A DNA stretch of 64,000 nt from Actinoplanes xinjiangensis (GCF_003148685.1 NZ_QGGR01000035.1:1-64000); one strand, 5' to 3'; positions 17,162-26,552 are shown, counted from the first letter of the stretch. The notes: generated from the letters alone by a model not told the origin. A program made the numbers and translations.

Positions 17162-18795
17162 CAGAGCTGTTCCTTCCCGGCGCGGATCGCCAGGACCGCG
17201 ATGTCGTCGGTGCGTGGCCCGCCGAAAGCGGCGGAGGCTGTGCTCAGTTCGTCGACCAGTTCGCGCAGGGGACGGCCGCGGAGCCGGTCGAGGGTCTCGC
17301 CGAGGGCGTGGTCCTCGAACATGACCCCGTCCGCGCCGCGGCTCTCGGTGAGCCCGTCGGTGAAGATGATCAGAGTGTCGCCGGGGGCCAGGATCAGCTC
17401 GGAGACACCGACCTTCGGTTCGGGCAGCACGCCGAGCAGGGCACCGCCGCCGGTTCCGCGTTCCGGGCCGCTGGCGCGGCGCAGCACGACCGGGGCGGGG
17501 TGCCCGGCGGACACCCATTCCACGGCGATGCCGTCGCCGTGGGGCCGGAGGCAGGCCACGCCGGCGGTGACGAACCGCCAGGACCCGTCCAACCGCAGCC
17601 GGGCGTTGAGCCGGGCCATGGCCCGTTGCGGAGTGAGCCCCTCCTGGAGCAGCGCGGCCAGGGTGTGCCGGGCCATCCCGGTCAGCGCGGCGGCGTCGAC
17701 ACCGCGGCCGCAGACGTCGCCGATCAGTGCCGCGACCATGCCGCCGTCACCGGTCACCACGTCGTAGAAGTCGCCACCCACCTCCAGGATCCGGTCGCCG
17801 ACCAGGTAGGCGGCGGCGAATTCGAGTCCGTCGACGTCGGGCAGCCGGGTCGGCAGCAGGTGCTGCTGCATGGTGACGACGTCCTGGCGGCGCCGCTCGT
17901 AGCGGGTGCCGTTGTCGATGGCCAGCGCCGCCCGCGACGCGAGATCGCGCAGGAACGCCGACGGCGGGATGGCAGCGTCGTCCCGGTCGAAGAGGAAGAC
18001 CAGCGCGCCGACGATCTCGCCGCGGGCGTGCAGCGGCTGCAGGTCGACGGCGCGGGTGCCCAGCAGAGCAGTGTCGGCGGGTGGGACCGGACCGCCCTGG
18101 ACCGCCCGGCCGACCATGTGGTCGAGGTGCTCGACGACGGCCCGGTCGGCCAGCAGCGCGGCCAGCCGGCGCATGTCGACGTGCACCGAGCTGCGCAGCA
18201 CCGGCCGCGCCTGGTCGGTGACGTAGACCAGGCAGCCTTCGGCGATCGCCGGGACCGCCATGCGCGGGATTCGCTGCATCGTCTGCGTGGTGTCCAGAAC
18301 GGCGTCCATCTGCAGCGACGCCTCGGCGAGCAGCGCGTCGCGGGTCTGCTGGGCCAGTTCGGCGCGGCGCTGGCCGAGTCTGCGGATCGCCTCCCGGGTC
18401 ACTTCGATGACCTGGCCGAGGCAGGCGCGGATCACCGGCACGTCGGCGGTCTCGTCGACGGCGACCAGGATGGTGCCGCCCGGTTCCCCGGCGAGGTCGA
18501 AACGGTCGCCGATCACCTCGGCGAACCCGAGATCGGACAACGCCTCAGGGGTACGGCCGGCGGCGATCGCCGTGGCGGTCTCCCGGTTCGGGCCCTCCAG
18601 GGGAACCCCGGTCCACCGGTACTCCACGACGTGGTCGTCGGGGGCGTGCCGCAGTCCCCACACCGCGACGACGCCGGGCAGCGCCTGCAACGGCGGCAGG
18701 ATCAGCTGGGCGAGTTCGTCGCGCGCGCTGATCCGCCCGACGGAGGTCCACATCCGGTGCAGCGTCGTGGCCCATCCCAGATCGGTATCCCCCAC
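17161..18795 (-). CDS. PP2C/SpoIIE-type phosphatase with GAF-like sensor region
   Basis: This 544-residue protein has an N-terminal sensory region, a GAF-like segment (about 165-310) and a C-terminal SpoIIE phosphatase. The metal-ligand Asp motifs are VGGDFYDVV, IGDVCGRGVDAAALT, FTDGLTESRG and RTDDIAVLAI. Such enzymes dephosphorylate anti-sigma-antagonists in partner-switching. Here it is coupled (ATGA) to a phytochrome-type response regulator, so light could set phosphatase activity. The start is GTG 18795 after AGAGGG. No anti-sigma or antagonist gene is adjacent. Confidence 0.9.
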   Translation of the reverse strand: MGDTDLGWATTLHRMWTSVGRISARDELAQLILPPLQALPGVVAVWGLRHAPDDHVVEYRWTGVPLEGPNRETATAIAAGRTPEALSDLGFAEVIGDRFDLAGEPGGTILVAVDETADVPVIRACLGQVIEVTREAIRRLGQRRAELAQQTRDALLAEASLQMDAVLDTTQTMQRIPRMAVPAIAEGCLVYVTDQARPVLRSSVHVDMRRLAALLADRAVVEHLDHMVGRAVQGGPVPPADTALLGTRAVDLQPLHARGEIVGALVFLFDRDDAAIPPSAFLRDLASRAALAIDNGTRYERRRQDVVTMQQHLLPTRLPDVDGLEFAAAYLVGDRILEVGGDFYDVVTGDGGMVAALIGDVCGRGVDAAALTGMARHTLAALLQEGLTPQRAMARLNARLRLDGSWRFVTAGVACLRPHGDGIAVEWVSAGHPAPVVLRRASGPERGTGGGALLGVLPEPKVGVSELILAPGDTLIIFTDGLTESRGADGVMFEDHALGETLDRLRGRPLRELVDELSTASAAFGGPRTDDIAVLAIRAGKEQL

Positions 18796-18877
18796 CGTCG
18801 GTCACCCTCTTCGCCGTCGCCGACCACGCCCCGGACATATATCGCCGGAGCGTGATCGGCGTAAACAGCGGTGGTGG

Positions 18878-21800
18878 TCACGCCGAGGGGCACAGCAACC
18901 GCGCGGCGGCCCAGTCGCCGTGGTCGGCACCGACGCCGTCGCCGGCGTCGGTGACCCTCAGCTCCAGCCGGGTTCCCCCGGTCACGTCGGCTTCGACGGA
19001 CTGCGCGGACGCCGATCCGGTGAGCCGGCCGGACGACGTCGTGAGCACACCGTCCACCCATACCTCGAAGGCGACCGACCCGGACTCGCCCATCTCGTCG
19101 TCGACGCCGACGTCGGCGCGGAACGTGGTGCAGCCGCGGCCGCTCAGATCGATCGCCACCGACGAGACGGCATGGGCGCCGAGGCCCTTGTCGTAGACGG
19201 TGCCGCCGATGGTGAGCGGCCGGCCGTCACCGGCGGGCTGTTCGGCGTTGCTGCGGTCGCGTTCGACCGGCCCCCAGCCGTTCTGGGACTCCAGGAACGG
19301 CAGGTCACTGACCCAGGAGGAGCCTTCGGGCAACGGGGTGGCGACGGTGGCGGTGGCACGCACGGTGTCGCGGAAGCCGTCCGCGGTGATCGAGGTGACC
19401 GACGCGGTCAGCGGATGCCGGCCCCAGTCGGTCCCGGCCGGAGCGGTGATCCGGAAGGTCGCCGTCTCCGGGGTGCCGGCGGTGACCTCGCCGAGCGGCA
19501 CCGAGGCCGGGGTGGCCTGCCAGCCGTCCGGCACGTCCAGGGTGACGGCCACGTCCCGCAGGGGTGCGGCACAGCGGGCGTCGACCCGTACCGTCACGGT
19601 CCGGTCGTCGGCGGTGAGGGCGACGTCCGGCGGGCAGGGCGCGGCGGCGGTCGGTGACGGCAGACGCCCGTCGTCGAGGGGCCGCAGGACCAGGGAGTAG
19701 TCGTAGGCCGCGGTCGGTGACAGCCGGTAGGGGGCGAGGACCGAGTTCGGGGTCTCCCCCATGCCGGTCTCGCCGGTGGCCGCGTGCAGGGTCACCCAGC
19801 CGTCGTTGCGGACGAACGGCAGCTGGTGGGCGTATTCGGCACGGTCCAGGTCGTCGTGGCGGGTGACGCTGACGTCGAGGTCCGCGCCGGCCGGGCTGCC
19901 GACGAGCAGTCCGGCCCGGTGGCCGTCGGTGAGGGCGGCCCAGCGGGTGCCGGTGTGGTTGCCGTGGGCCTGCGGGCGGGCGTACGGCACGTACTGGTCG
20001 TCGACGGTGCTGCGCCAGACGCCGACGGTGGCGGCGCTGACCCGGTCGTTGTACGTCTCGTGCGGTCCGGTGCCGTACCAGGTGAAGTCGTCCAGGGTCG
20101 CGGGCACCTTGACCCGGACACCGACGCGCGGGAGATAGGGCAGTGTCCCGGCGCGGGTGCCGCGGGCCTGCACCCGGTGGTCGAGGGTGATCGTGCCGTT
20201 GCCGTCGATGCGGTAGCGCAGCGTCTGGCCGACGGCGAAGGCGGTCGCGAGGCCGGGCGCCGCGGCCGTGCTGCGGACGGTGATCACCGCCTGCTCGCCG
20301 TCGACGGCCGCGGTGACGTCCTCGACCGTGGTCCGCAGCCGGTCCAGGCCGACCTCGTGCCAGAGGTTGCGGTCGGCGGTGCCCCAGCCGTACGTCTCGT
20401 TGCTGGTCGGCGGCCGGTGGACGTCCAGTTCGGGGCCGGCCTTGAGCAGCTCGCGGCCGTCGGCGGTGAGGGAGGTCAGTGCCCCGTTCTGGAACCGGTA
20501 GCGCCAGCCATCGCCGCGGACGGTGATCGTCCCGGCCTGTTGCGTGAGCCGCGGCGCGCGGCGGGCGGCAGCGGGCAGGATGCCGGGGGCGACCCGGCCG
20601 CCGGCGGCGAACTGTTCGCGGGCCACGACCCATCCGCGGCGCGCCCACGGCAGGTCGGCGACGGTCGCGGCGGACACATTGAGCCACCGCTCCCGGTCGT
20701 GGGGGTTGGCCGGAACGGCGCCCAGGTCGAGATCGATGCTCTGGCCGGGCGCCAGCGTCACGTCCCGGGTACCGCCGCGCAGCCGCCGGTCGATCTCGGT
20801 GAGTGACCAGTTCAGGCGCAGCCGCAGGGTGCCGGCGGGCTGTTCGTTGAGCACGCGTACCCGGCCGGCGGCCACGTCCACGGCGGTGATCCGGACCGGT
20901 GAGTGCGCCCAGGCCACCTCCTCGGTCTCCGGCTGCGGGATGCGGTCGGAGGTGACCATGCCGTCGGTGCCGGAGAGGCTCAGGCCGAGGCTGAGGAAGT
21001 CGCCGCGCCGCTGGGAGCGGTCGAAGTCCAAAGCCAGGACCGGGTCCGGGCCGCTGCCGTAGATGCGCACGTCGTCGATCAGGCCGCGACCGGTGCGTAC
21101 CTTCAGGTCGTCCTGCTGGGTCTCGGCGTTGCGGCCGATGTTGACCTCGTAGAGCCCGGGATCGATCGGCCCGGTCCGGGCTGTCGTCGCGACCGGCGCG
21201 CCGTCGATCGCCAGCCGCAGTGCGGTGCCGTCGTAGGTGCCGGTCACCCGGTGCCACTGCCCGTACCAGTCGGCCGGCACGTCGGCGGCGGCCCAGACGT
21301 CGTTCACGCCGAATTCGAGGGTGTCCTGGTCGCGCATCTGGAGGGCGTAGGCGCGGCCCTTCGTGACGATCGGGAAGCTGCCCGCCCATGCGCCGGGCTT
21401 CACCCAGGCGTCCAGGGTGACCCGGTCGGTGAGGTCCAGGCGCCGGTCGCGGAAGACGTCGACGAAGTCGTCGAGGCTGGACAGGCTGATCGCCTTCCCC
21501 CGGTGGCCGTCGGTGAAGGTGGGTTTGCCGACCAGGAACGCCTGGATGCGGTTGGCCGACGTGTCCGGGGTCAGGATCAGCGGCTGGCGAAGGTCCTGGT
21601 CTGCCCAGTCCCAGACGAAACCGCCCTGCATGGACGGCTCGCGGCGGGCGATCGCCCAGAACTGGTCGAAGTTGCCCATGCTGTTGCCCATGGCGTGGGC
21701 GTACTCGCCCATCACGATCGGTTTCGTGCCGGTGCGGGCCTTGGCCTCCACCGATGCCGGAGTCGGGTAGCGGGGGCCGCTCACGTCGGCGAACGGGGCG

Positions 21801-23368
21801 TCACCGTCCGGCGAGTTCGACTGGTGGTAGAGCGGGCGGGTCGGCTCGTTGGCGTCCGCCCACTGCGCCATCGTGTGGTGGGCGGTGCCGAGGCCGGCCT
21901 CGTTGCCGGTGTCCCACATCAGCACGCTCGGGTGGTTCTTGTCGCGGGCCACCATCGCCTGGAAGCGGTCGGCGAACGCGGCCTGCCACTCCGGTTTCGA
22001 CGCCAGGCAGACGCTGGGGCAGTTCTCCCGCGAGTGGGTCTCGATGTCGACCTCGTCGTCCACCCACAGCCCGTAGCGGTCGGCCAGGTCGTAGAAGTAC
22101 GGGTCGGACGGGTAGTGGGAGGTGCGCACGGCGTTGATGTGCAGGCGCTTCATCAGGAACACGTCTTCGCGCTGCGCCGCCCGGGTGACGTACCGGCCGG
22201 TGTCCGGGTCGGTCTCCGAGCGGTTCACGCCCTTGACCAGGATCCGTTCGCCGTTGACCAGCAGCTGCCTGTCGCGGACCTCGATCTCGCGGAAGCCGAC
22301 CGTCTGCGCGGTGATGTGCGCCGCGCGCCCGTCGGGTGTCAGCAGTTCCAGCGCGAGCGTGTAGAGGTTCGGCTCCTCGGCCGACCACTTCGCCGAATTC
22401 GTGACCGGCGTGCTGAGGGTGACCCGGTCCTGGTCCGCGGCCCCGGTCATCGTGACGACGGTCCGGCCGGAGGCGTCGCGCAGCGTGCCGCGCACCGTCC
22501 AGCCGTCGTGCGGGCCACCGGCCAGGTCCACCCGGGCGTTCAGGGTCGCGTCCCGGAACTGCGGATCGAGATCGGTCGTGACGTACGCGTCACGCAGGCG
22601 CACCGGCCCGGTCCGGTACAGCACGACGTCACGGAAGATGCCGCTGTACCGCCACTGGTCGAAGTCCTCCAGGTAGGCGCCGGCGCCCCAGCGGTGCACC
22701 TGGACGGCGATCGTGTTGCGGCCCGGCTTGAGCAGCGCGGTCACGTCGAACTCGGCCGGGGTGTAGCCGCCCTGGTCGTATCCGGCGTAACGGCCGTTGA
22801 CCCAGACGAAGTATCCGCTGGTCACGCCTTCGAAGCGGAGGAACTCCCGGCCGCCGGCCCAGTTCTTCGGCACGTCGAAGGTCCGCACGTAGGCGCCGGT
22901 CGGATTGACGTCCTTGGGCACGTACGGCGGGTTGTCCGGCCAGATCTCCTCCGGGATGTTGCGGAACATCGGGTGGTCGATGAAGTCGGACTGCCAGGTG
23001 TGCGGCACCGACACGGTCGGCCAGCGGGAGCTGTCGAACCCGTCGGCGGCGAACCCGGCCGGTACGTCGTCGGGCCGGTCGAACAGTTTCATCCGCCAGC
23101 CGCCGTTGAGGCTCGTCACGTACGGCGACCGGGCGCGGTGCTCGGTGGCGTCGCGTACCGCCGTCGCCACATCGCCGTAGGGCCGCAGGTCGGCGTGCGG
23201 GGCCTCCTGGCCCTCGCCGGTCATCTGCGGATCCTCCAGGTAGCGGTACACGTCCGCCGGGTTCTGTGGCCCGGCCGTGACGGGTCCCGCCACCGCCTGC
23301 GCGGCGGGGGCGGGAACCGCCACGAAACCCAGCAGAACCGCCACGATCGAACCCACGATTCGCGACAT
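18878..23368 (-). CDS. Secreted GH2 beta-galactosidase with LamG and NPCBM domains
   Basis: The 1496-residue protein starts with a signal peptide (MSRIVGSIVAVLLGFVAVPA) after GGAGGGAGC. It contains the GH2 sugar-binding and Ig-like domains, then the TIM barrel with acid/base E490 in DTGNEAGLG and nucleophile E555 in VMGEYAHAMG. A LamG/concanavalin-like domain (about 640-820) is inserted, followed by the large beta-galactosidase domain 5 and a C-terminal NPCBM-like module (GLGAHAVSSVAIDL). It should cleave beta-galactosides outside the cell. Tandem palindromes upstream suggest repressor control. It is longer than LacZ (about 1020) because of the added carbohydrate-binding modules. Confidence 0.92.
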   Translation of the reverse strand: MSRIVGSIVAVLLGFVAVPAPAAQAVAGPVTAGPQNPADVYRYLEDPQMTGEGQEAPHADLRPYGDVATAVRDATEHRARSPYVTSLNGGWRMKLFDRPDDVPAGFAADGFDSSRWPTVSVPHTWQSDFIDHPMFRNIPEEIWPDNPPYVPKDVNPTGAYVRTFDVPKNWAGGREFLRFEGVTSGYFVWVNGRYAGYDQGGYTPAEFDVTALLKPGRNTIAVQVHRWGAGAYLEDFDQWRYSGIFRDVVLYRTGPVRLRDAYVTTDLDPQFRDATLNARVDLAGGPHDGWTVRGTLRDASGRTVVTMTGAADQDRVTLSTPVTNSAKWSAEEPNLYTLALELLTPDGRAAHITAQTVGFREIEVRDRQLLVNGERILVKGVNRSETDPDTGRYVTRAAQREDVFLMKRLHINAVRTSHYPSDPYFYDLADRYGLWVDDEVDIETHSRENCPSVCLASKPEWQAAFADRFQAMVARDKNHPSVLMWDTGNEAGLGTAHHTMAQWADANEPTRPLYHQSNSPDGDAPFADVSGPRYPTPASVEAKARTGTKPIVMGEYAHAMGNSMGNFDQFWAIARREPSMQGGFVWDWADQDLRQPLILTPDTSANRIQAFLVGKPTFTDGHRGKAISLSSLDDFVDVFRDRRLDLTDRVTLDAWVKPGAWAGSFPIVTKGRAYALQMRDQDTLEFGVNDVWAAADVPADWYGQWHRVTGTYDGTALRLAIDGAPVATTARTGPIDPGLYEVNIGRNAETQQDDLKVRTGRGLIDDVRIYGSGPDPVLALDFDRSQRRGDFLSLGLSLSGTDGMVTSDRIPQPETEEVAWAHSPVRITAVDVAAGRVRVLNEQPAGTLRLRLNWSLTEIDRRLRGGTRDVTLAPGQSIDLDLGAVPANPHDRERWLNVSAATVADLPWARRGWVVAREQFAAGGRVAPGILPAAARRAPRLTQQAGTITVRGDGWRYRFQNGALTSLTADGRELLKAGPELDVHRPPTSNETYGWGTADRNLWHEVGLDRLRTTVEDVTAAVDGEQAVITVRSTAAAPGLATAFAVGQTLRYRIDGNGTITLDHRVQARGTRAGTLPYLPRVGVRVKVPATLDDFTWYGTGPHETYNDRVSAATVGVWRSTVDDQYVPYARPQAHGNHTGTRWAALTDGHRAGLLVGSPAGADLDVSVTRHDDLDRAEYAHQLPFVRNDGWVTLHAATGETGMGETPNSVLAPYRLSPTAAYDYSLVLRPLDDGRLPSPTAAAPCPPDVALTADDRTVTVRVDARCAAPLRDVAVTLDVPDGWQATPASVPLGEVTAGTPETATFRITAPAGTDWGRHPLTASVTSITADGFRDTVRATATVATPLPEGSSWVSDLPFLESQNGWGPVERDRSNAEQPAGDGRPLTIGGTVYDKGLGAHAVSSVAIDLSGRGCTTFRADVGVDDEMGESGSVAFEVWVDGVLTTSSGRLTGSASAQSVEADVTGGTRLELRVTDAGDGVGADHGDWAAARLLCPSA

Positions 23369-23405
23369 TCGCCGCTCCCTCCGATGGCACCGCGAACAGA
23401 CTCGC

Positions 23406-23436
23406 AACATGTTCGACCAGAACTGAACATGTTCGA
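23406..23436. promoter_or_regulatory. Tandem palindromic sites upstream of beta-galactosidase
   Basis: AACATGTTCGA occurs twice, at 23406-23416 and 23426-23436, spaced 20 bases centre to centre (two helical turns). The distal copy sits in a perfect GAACATGTTC palindrome. They lie 38-68 bases upstream of the start codon, where a repressor dimer pair would act. Confidence 0.6.
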
Positions 23437-23506
23437 AGCGATTGCGACGTTACAACAGAGTCACCCGACATGGAACCGTGTCGATGCCGCGCGTTCCGTG
23501 ACACGC

Positions 23507-23538
23507 CGACGGCCGCCCCCGGCAGGAGGCGGCCGTCG
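23507..23538 (-). terminator. Hairpin after serine protease gene
   Basis: CGACGGCCGCC pairs with GGCGGCCGTCG (11 bp, 10-base loop), starting 9 bases past the stop of the protease gene on the minus strand. It separates that gene from the beta-galactosidase promoter. Confidence 0.7.
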
Positions 23539-23547
23539 TGGTCGGCG

Positions 23548-24570
23548 TCAGCGCCGGCGGCGGTGGTTGCCGTACCGGCGCCGGTTGCGGCGCCCGGTGG
23601 CGATCAGGATGACCACGAAGCCGACGGCAAGGGCCGGGATGGTCACCAGGACGGCGGGCGAGAACCCGGCGATGGTCGAGGCGGGTGCCGGGGGCGCGGC
23701 CTGCGCCGACGATCCGCCGGTACGCCCGGACGGCTTGCGTGTCTTCGACGGCGCCGGCGCGGCCGCCAGATCGTTCTTGATCACCGACTTGACCCATGGG
23801 GCGATGGCGTCGACCCGGGTGGCGATGTCCGGGCCGGTGTGCGGGCAGTCCGGCCCCCGGCTGACCACGCCGATCAGCACCGTCCCGGCCGAGCCCTCGG
23901 TGAAGTACGGCCCACCGGAGTCCCGCTCGCACGGGCTGGTGGTGGCCCGGGGCGCGACCCCGGACAGTCCCATCTCGGTGGCGTCCACCGAGGTGACCTC
24001 GAACCGGCCGGTGCGCAACCGGTCGGGGGTCCGCTTGGCCCGGGGGTTGGTCAACCCGTACCCCACCAGCCTGGCCTTCTGTCCCTCGGCGGGTTCGCCG
24101 TTCGCCAGCTTGAGCGGGCTGATCGCGGTGATCGCCTTGTCGAGCCGGATGAGCGCGACGTCGGCCTCGCCGTGCTGGACCACCTCGACCACGTCGGCGG
24201 TGAAGCCGTCCTCACCGGTCAGGTCGGCCCGCCCGATCGTCGCGAAGGTCTGCTCCGCCACGGTGCGCGACACCCGGTTGCCGTCCAGATCGCGGAAGCA
24301 GTGCGCCGCCGTGATCACCCACCGGGGCGAGATCAGGCCACCGGAGCAGGAACTGTCCCGTCTGCCGCCGTCCGCCGTCGGGATGCCGATCGTGGAGATC
24401 TTGACCGCGAACGGGTACCGCCCGTCGGGCACCGCCTCACCGTCGGCGATGCCGTACGCGGGCGTCGTCACACCGGCCGCCCCGATGATCACGGCGGCCG
24501 CCCCGGCGAGAAATCTCGATATCGTCCTCAACGGGTGTGGAGCGTAAACGAGCCGCGCAAGCCCCCGCAT
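23548..24570 (-). CDS. Secreted trypsin-like serine protease with C-terminal membrane anchor
   Basis: The 340-residue S1 protease has a signal peptide (FLAGAAAVIIGAAGV region). Its triad is His90 in TAAHC, Asp137 in ADVALI and Ser218 in ERDSGGPYF. IADGEAVPDG may be the mature N-terminus, so activation by processing is likely. An Ala/Pro/Ser-rich linker, one transmembrane helix (PAVLVTIPALAVGFVVIL) and a basic tail RRNRRRYGNHRRRR follow, placing the protease outside and the tail inside. GAGGAGG precedes ATG 24570. It stands alone between a terminator and a divergent deaminase gene. Confidence 0.9.
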   Translation of the reverse strand: MRGLARLVYAPHPLRTISRFLAGAAAVIIGAAGVTTPAYGIADGEAVPDGRYPFAVKISTIGIPTADGGRRDSSCSGGLISPRWVITAAHCFRDLDGNRVSRTVAEQTFATIGRADLTGEDGFTADVVEVVQHGEADVALIRLDKAITAISPLKLANGEPAEGQKARLVGYGLTNPRAKRTPDRLRTGRFEVTSVDATEMGLSGVAPRATTSPCERDSGGPYFTEGSAGTVLIGVVSRGPDCPHTGPDIATRVDAIAPWVKSVIKNDLAAAPAPSKTRKPSGRTGGSSAQAAPPAPASTIAGFSPAVLVTIPALAVGFVVILIATGRRNRRRYGNHRRRR

Positions 24571-24689
24571 GCATGAACCTCCTCGAATGTCTGCCTGGCA
24601 TGACGAGCGGGAAGCCTAGGAGGTTGCATCACGCAGAGTGGTACGTGGCGCGGGCGGCACACGTTCACCACCGATTAGGGTTGAGCCTC

Positions 24690-25166
24690 ATGGGAATCAG
24701 CGACGACGATCTGACACACCTGCGCCGCTGTGTCGACCTGGCCCGCGAAGCCGTCGCCGACGGTGACGAGCCGTTCGGATCGGTGCTGGTCGCAGCCGAT
24801 GGCAAGGTCCTTTTCGAGGACCGCAACCGGGTCCGTAACGGCGACGCGACCCAGCACCCGGAGTTCGCCATCTCCCGGTGGGCGGCCACCCATCTGACGC
24901 CCGGCGAGCGGGCCGCGGCGACCGTGTACACCTCCGGTGAACACTGCCCGATGTGTGCGGCAAGTCACGGCTGGGTCGGCCTGGGCCGGATCGTGTACGC
25001 GGCGTCCAGCGGCCAGCTGGTCGGCTGGCTCACCGAATGGGACGTACCGCCCGGCCCGGTGGCGCCGCTGCCGATCGCGGCGGTGGTGCCCGGCGCCCGG
25101 GTCGACGGCCCGGCCCCGATCTTCGAGGCCGAGCTGCGTGAGCTGCACCGGGGCCGTTTCCGGTAG
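24690..25166 (+). CDS. Nucleoside deaminase (CDA fold)
   Basis: This 158-residue cytidine-deaminase-like zinc enzyme has the HPE motif in QHPEFAIS (zinc ligand and catalytic Glu) and EHCPMCAAS (two Cys ligands). EPFGSVLVA and GRIVYAAS are also typical of guanine deaminase/tRNA-adenosine-deaminase relatives. The substrate is unresolved. ATG 24690 is chosen because the preceding frame to 24537 is unlike protein. It is divergent from the protease gene; regulation is not evident. Confidence 0.85.
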   Translation: MGISDDDLTHLRRCVDLAREAVADGDEPFGSVLVAADGKVLFEDRNRVRNGDATQHPEFAISRWAATHLTPGERAAATVYTSGEHCPMCAASHGWVGLGRIVYAASSGQLVGWLTEWDVPPGPVAPLPIAAVVPGARVDGPAPIFEAELRELHRGRFR

Positions 25167-25220
25167 CCGCCCCCGTCGGGCCCGCCCGGGGGCCATGATG
25201 GCTCTACGGGGGTGACAGTC

Positions 25221-25709
25221 ATGAGAAAAGGGGCATTCGCGCTGGTGGTGGCGCTGGCCACGGCCGGTGTCGCGGTGACCGGCACGGCCGCGGGCGCCGC
25301 CACCAGCTGCGGGCCGCAACAGGCGATCGAGTTCGACACGCCCGGCTGGAACACCGACTTCCGGGTCCGGCTGTGCATCTACCACGGGCAGCCGACGCGA
25401 GGGGCGTACGCCGGTGTGTCGTGGGACGACGGCGGTGACGACCTCACCGACGGTGATCGCAAGTTCGATCTGCTGGTCGTCCACTTCGACCTTCAGCAGG
25501 GCGCACGGCCGGTGGCGCACGGATCCTGCGACCTGACCAGGCGGGTCAACAGCGACCGCAGCGCCGTGTTCACGTGCGAGGCGGCCTTCCGGCAGTCACC
25601 GCAGCGCGGCGGGTGGAGCACGTCGGGCTACCTGATCTACAACGTGGACCGCGACGGCGCGGGTGACCGGCGTATCGACCTGACCGCGTCACCGGTCGTG
25701 GAGAACTGA
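25221..25709 (+). CDS. Small secreted protein of unknown function
   Basis: The 162-residue protein has a signal peptide (MRKGAFALVVALATAGVAV, cleavage after GAA) and a mature part with four Cys that may form disulfides. No family is recognised. The region FRVRLCIYHGQPTRGAYAGV and repeated D/G turns suggest a compact beta fold. ATG 25221 with GGGGGTGAC upstream is preferred over GTG 25212. Its 3' end overlaps the opposing hydrolase gene by 21 bases. Confidence 0.7.
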   Translation: MRKGAFALVVALATAGVAVTGTAAGAATSCGPQQAIEFDTPGWNTDFRVRLCIYHGQPTRGAYAGVSWDDGGDDLTDGDRKFDLLVVHFDLQQGARPVAHGSCDLTRRVNSDRSAVFTCEAAFRQSPQRGGWSTSGYLIYNVDRDGAGDRRIDLTASPVVEN

Positions 25710-26552
25710 CCGGAGGAACTCCGCGGTCTCGTCGGCGGCCCGGGTGACGTACGGCTCGACGTCGTACAGGTCGATGTGCTGTCCGGCGTCGAGCCAGAGC
25801 AGTCGCTTCGGGCCGGCCGCCTGCTCGTACAGGGCCTCGGCCAGTTCCGGCGAGCAGTAGGCGTCGGTGCGCCCGTGCACCACGAGCAGCGGCGTCCGGG
25901 ACAGCAGCGGCGCCGCACCCAGAGCGTCGAAGGTCATCAGCGCGTGCAGGGAGCCGTGGGTGACCCGGTTCTCCCAGTGCCCGGCCTTCGACCGGCCGGT
26001 GCCGTAGTAGGCGAAGGGCTCGTCGCCGCCCATCGCCGCGGGCGCACCGCCGGCGGCGACCGCCGGCAGGTCCTCGTCCCACCGGTCGATGAACGACGCC
26101 AGCGCCCGCCGGTAGCCGTCCAGGTCGCCGGCGGCGAACCGGGCCGGGCTGTTGTAGGCGCCCGCGATCCCCACCACGGCCCGCAGCCGCGGGTCACCGG
26201 CCGCGGCCCGCAACGCGTAGCCGCCGCCGAGACAGATCCCGACGACCCCGATCCGGTCGGCGCCGACCGCCGGATGCGCGGCCAGGACACTCACGGCGGC
26301 CCGCAGGTCGGCGAGTTTGCCCTGGCCGTCCTCGTGTGCCCGGCGGCCCTGGCTCTGCCCGAACCCGCGGTGGTCGAACGCCAGAGTGGTGATGCCGCGT
26401 TCGTGCAGACGTGCCGCGTATCCCCCGGTGACCTGCTCCTTCACCCCGGTGAACGGCCCGGTGAGCACGACCGCGGGCGCACCGTCGCCGGCCACCCGCA
26501 GGTCGCCGGCGAGGGTGAGGCCGTCGGCGTCGAAAGTGATGTGTGTCAGCAT
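25689..26552 (-). CDS. Alpha/beta hydrolase (dienelactone hydrolase/S15-like)
   Basis: This 287-residue alpha/beta hydrolase has the oxyanion strand VVLTGPFTGVKEQ, nucleophile motif GICLGGG (GxCxGG, Cys nucleophile as in dienelactone hydrolases), Asp in VVHGRTDAYC and His in AGQHIDLY. The fold is cytosolic; the ester or lactone substrate is unknown. ATG 26552 starts LTHITFDADG. It is divergent from an HxlR regulator with 72 bases between starts, which is the likely regulator. Confidence 0.87.
   Translation of the reverse strand: MLTHITFDADGLTLAGDLRVAGDGAPAVVLTGPFTGVKEQVTGGYAARLHERGITTLAFDHRGFGQSQGRRAHEDGQGKLADLRAAVSVLAAHPAVGADRIGVVGICLGGGYALRAAAGDPRLRAVVGIAGAYNSPARFAAGDLDGYRRALASFIDRWDEDLPAVAAGGAPAAMGGDEPFAYYGTGRSKAGHWENRVTHGSLHALMTFDALGAAPLLSRTPLLVVHGRTDAYCSPELAEALYEQAAGPKRLLWLDAGQHIDLYDVEPYVTRAADETAEFLRSVLHDR

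Noticed and set aside
23406-23436. SOS (LexA) boxes upstream of the beta-galactosidase
   Set aside because: The actinobacterial box needs GAAC-N4-GTTC; here the spacer between GAAC and GTTC is two bases.
20903-24547. A 1214-residue open frame on the + strand opposite the beta-galactosidase
   Set aside because: Its composition is the Asp/Gly/Val/Arg shadow expected antisense to a GC-rich gene; the minus strand has full GH2 and S1 protease motifs.
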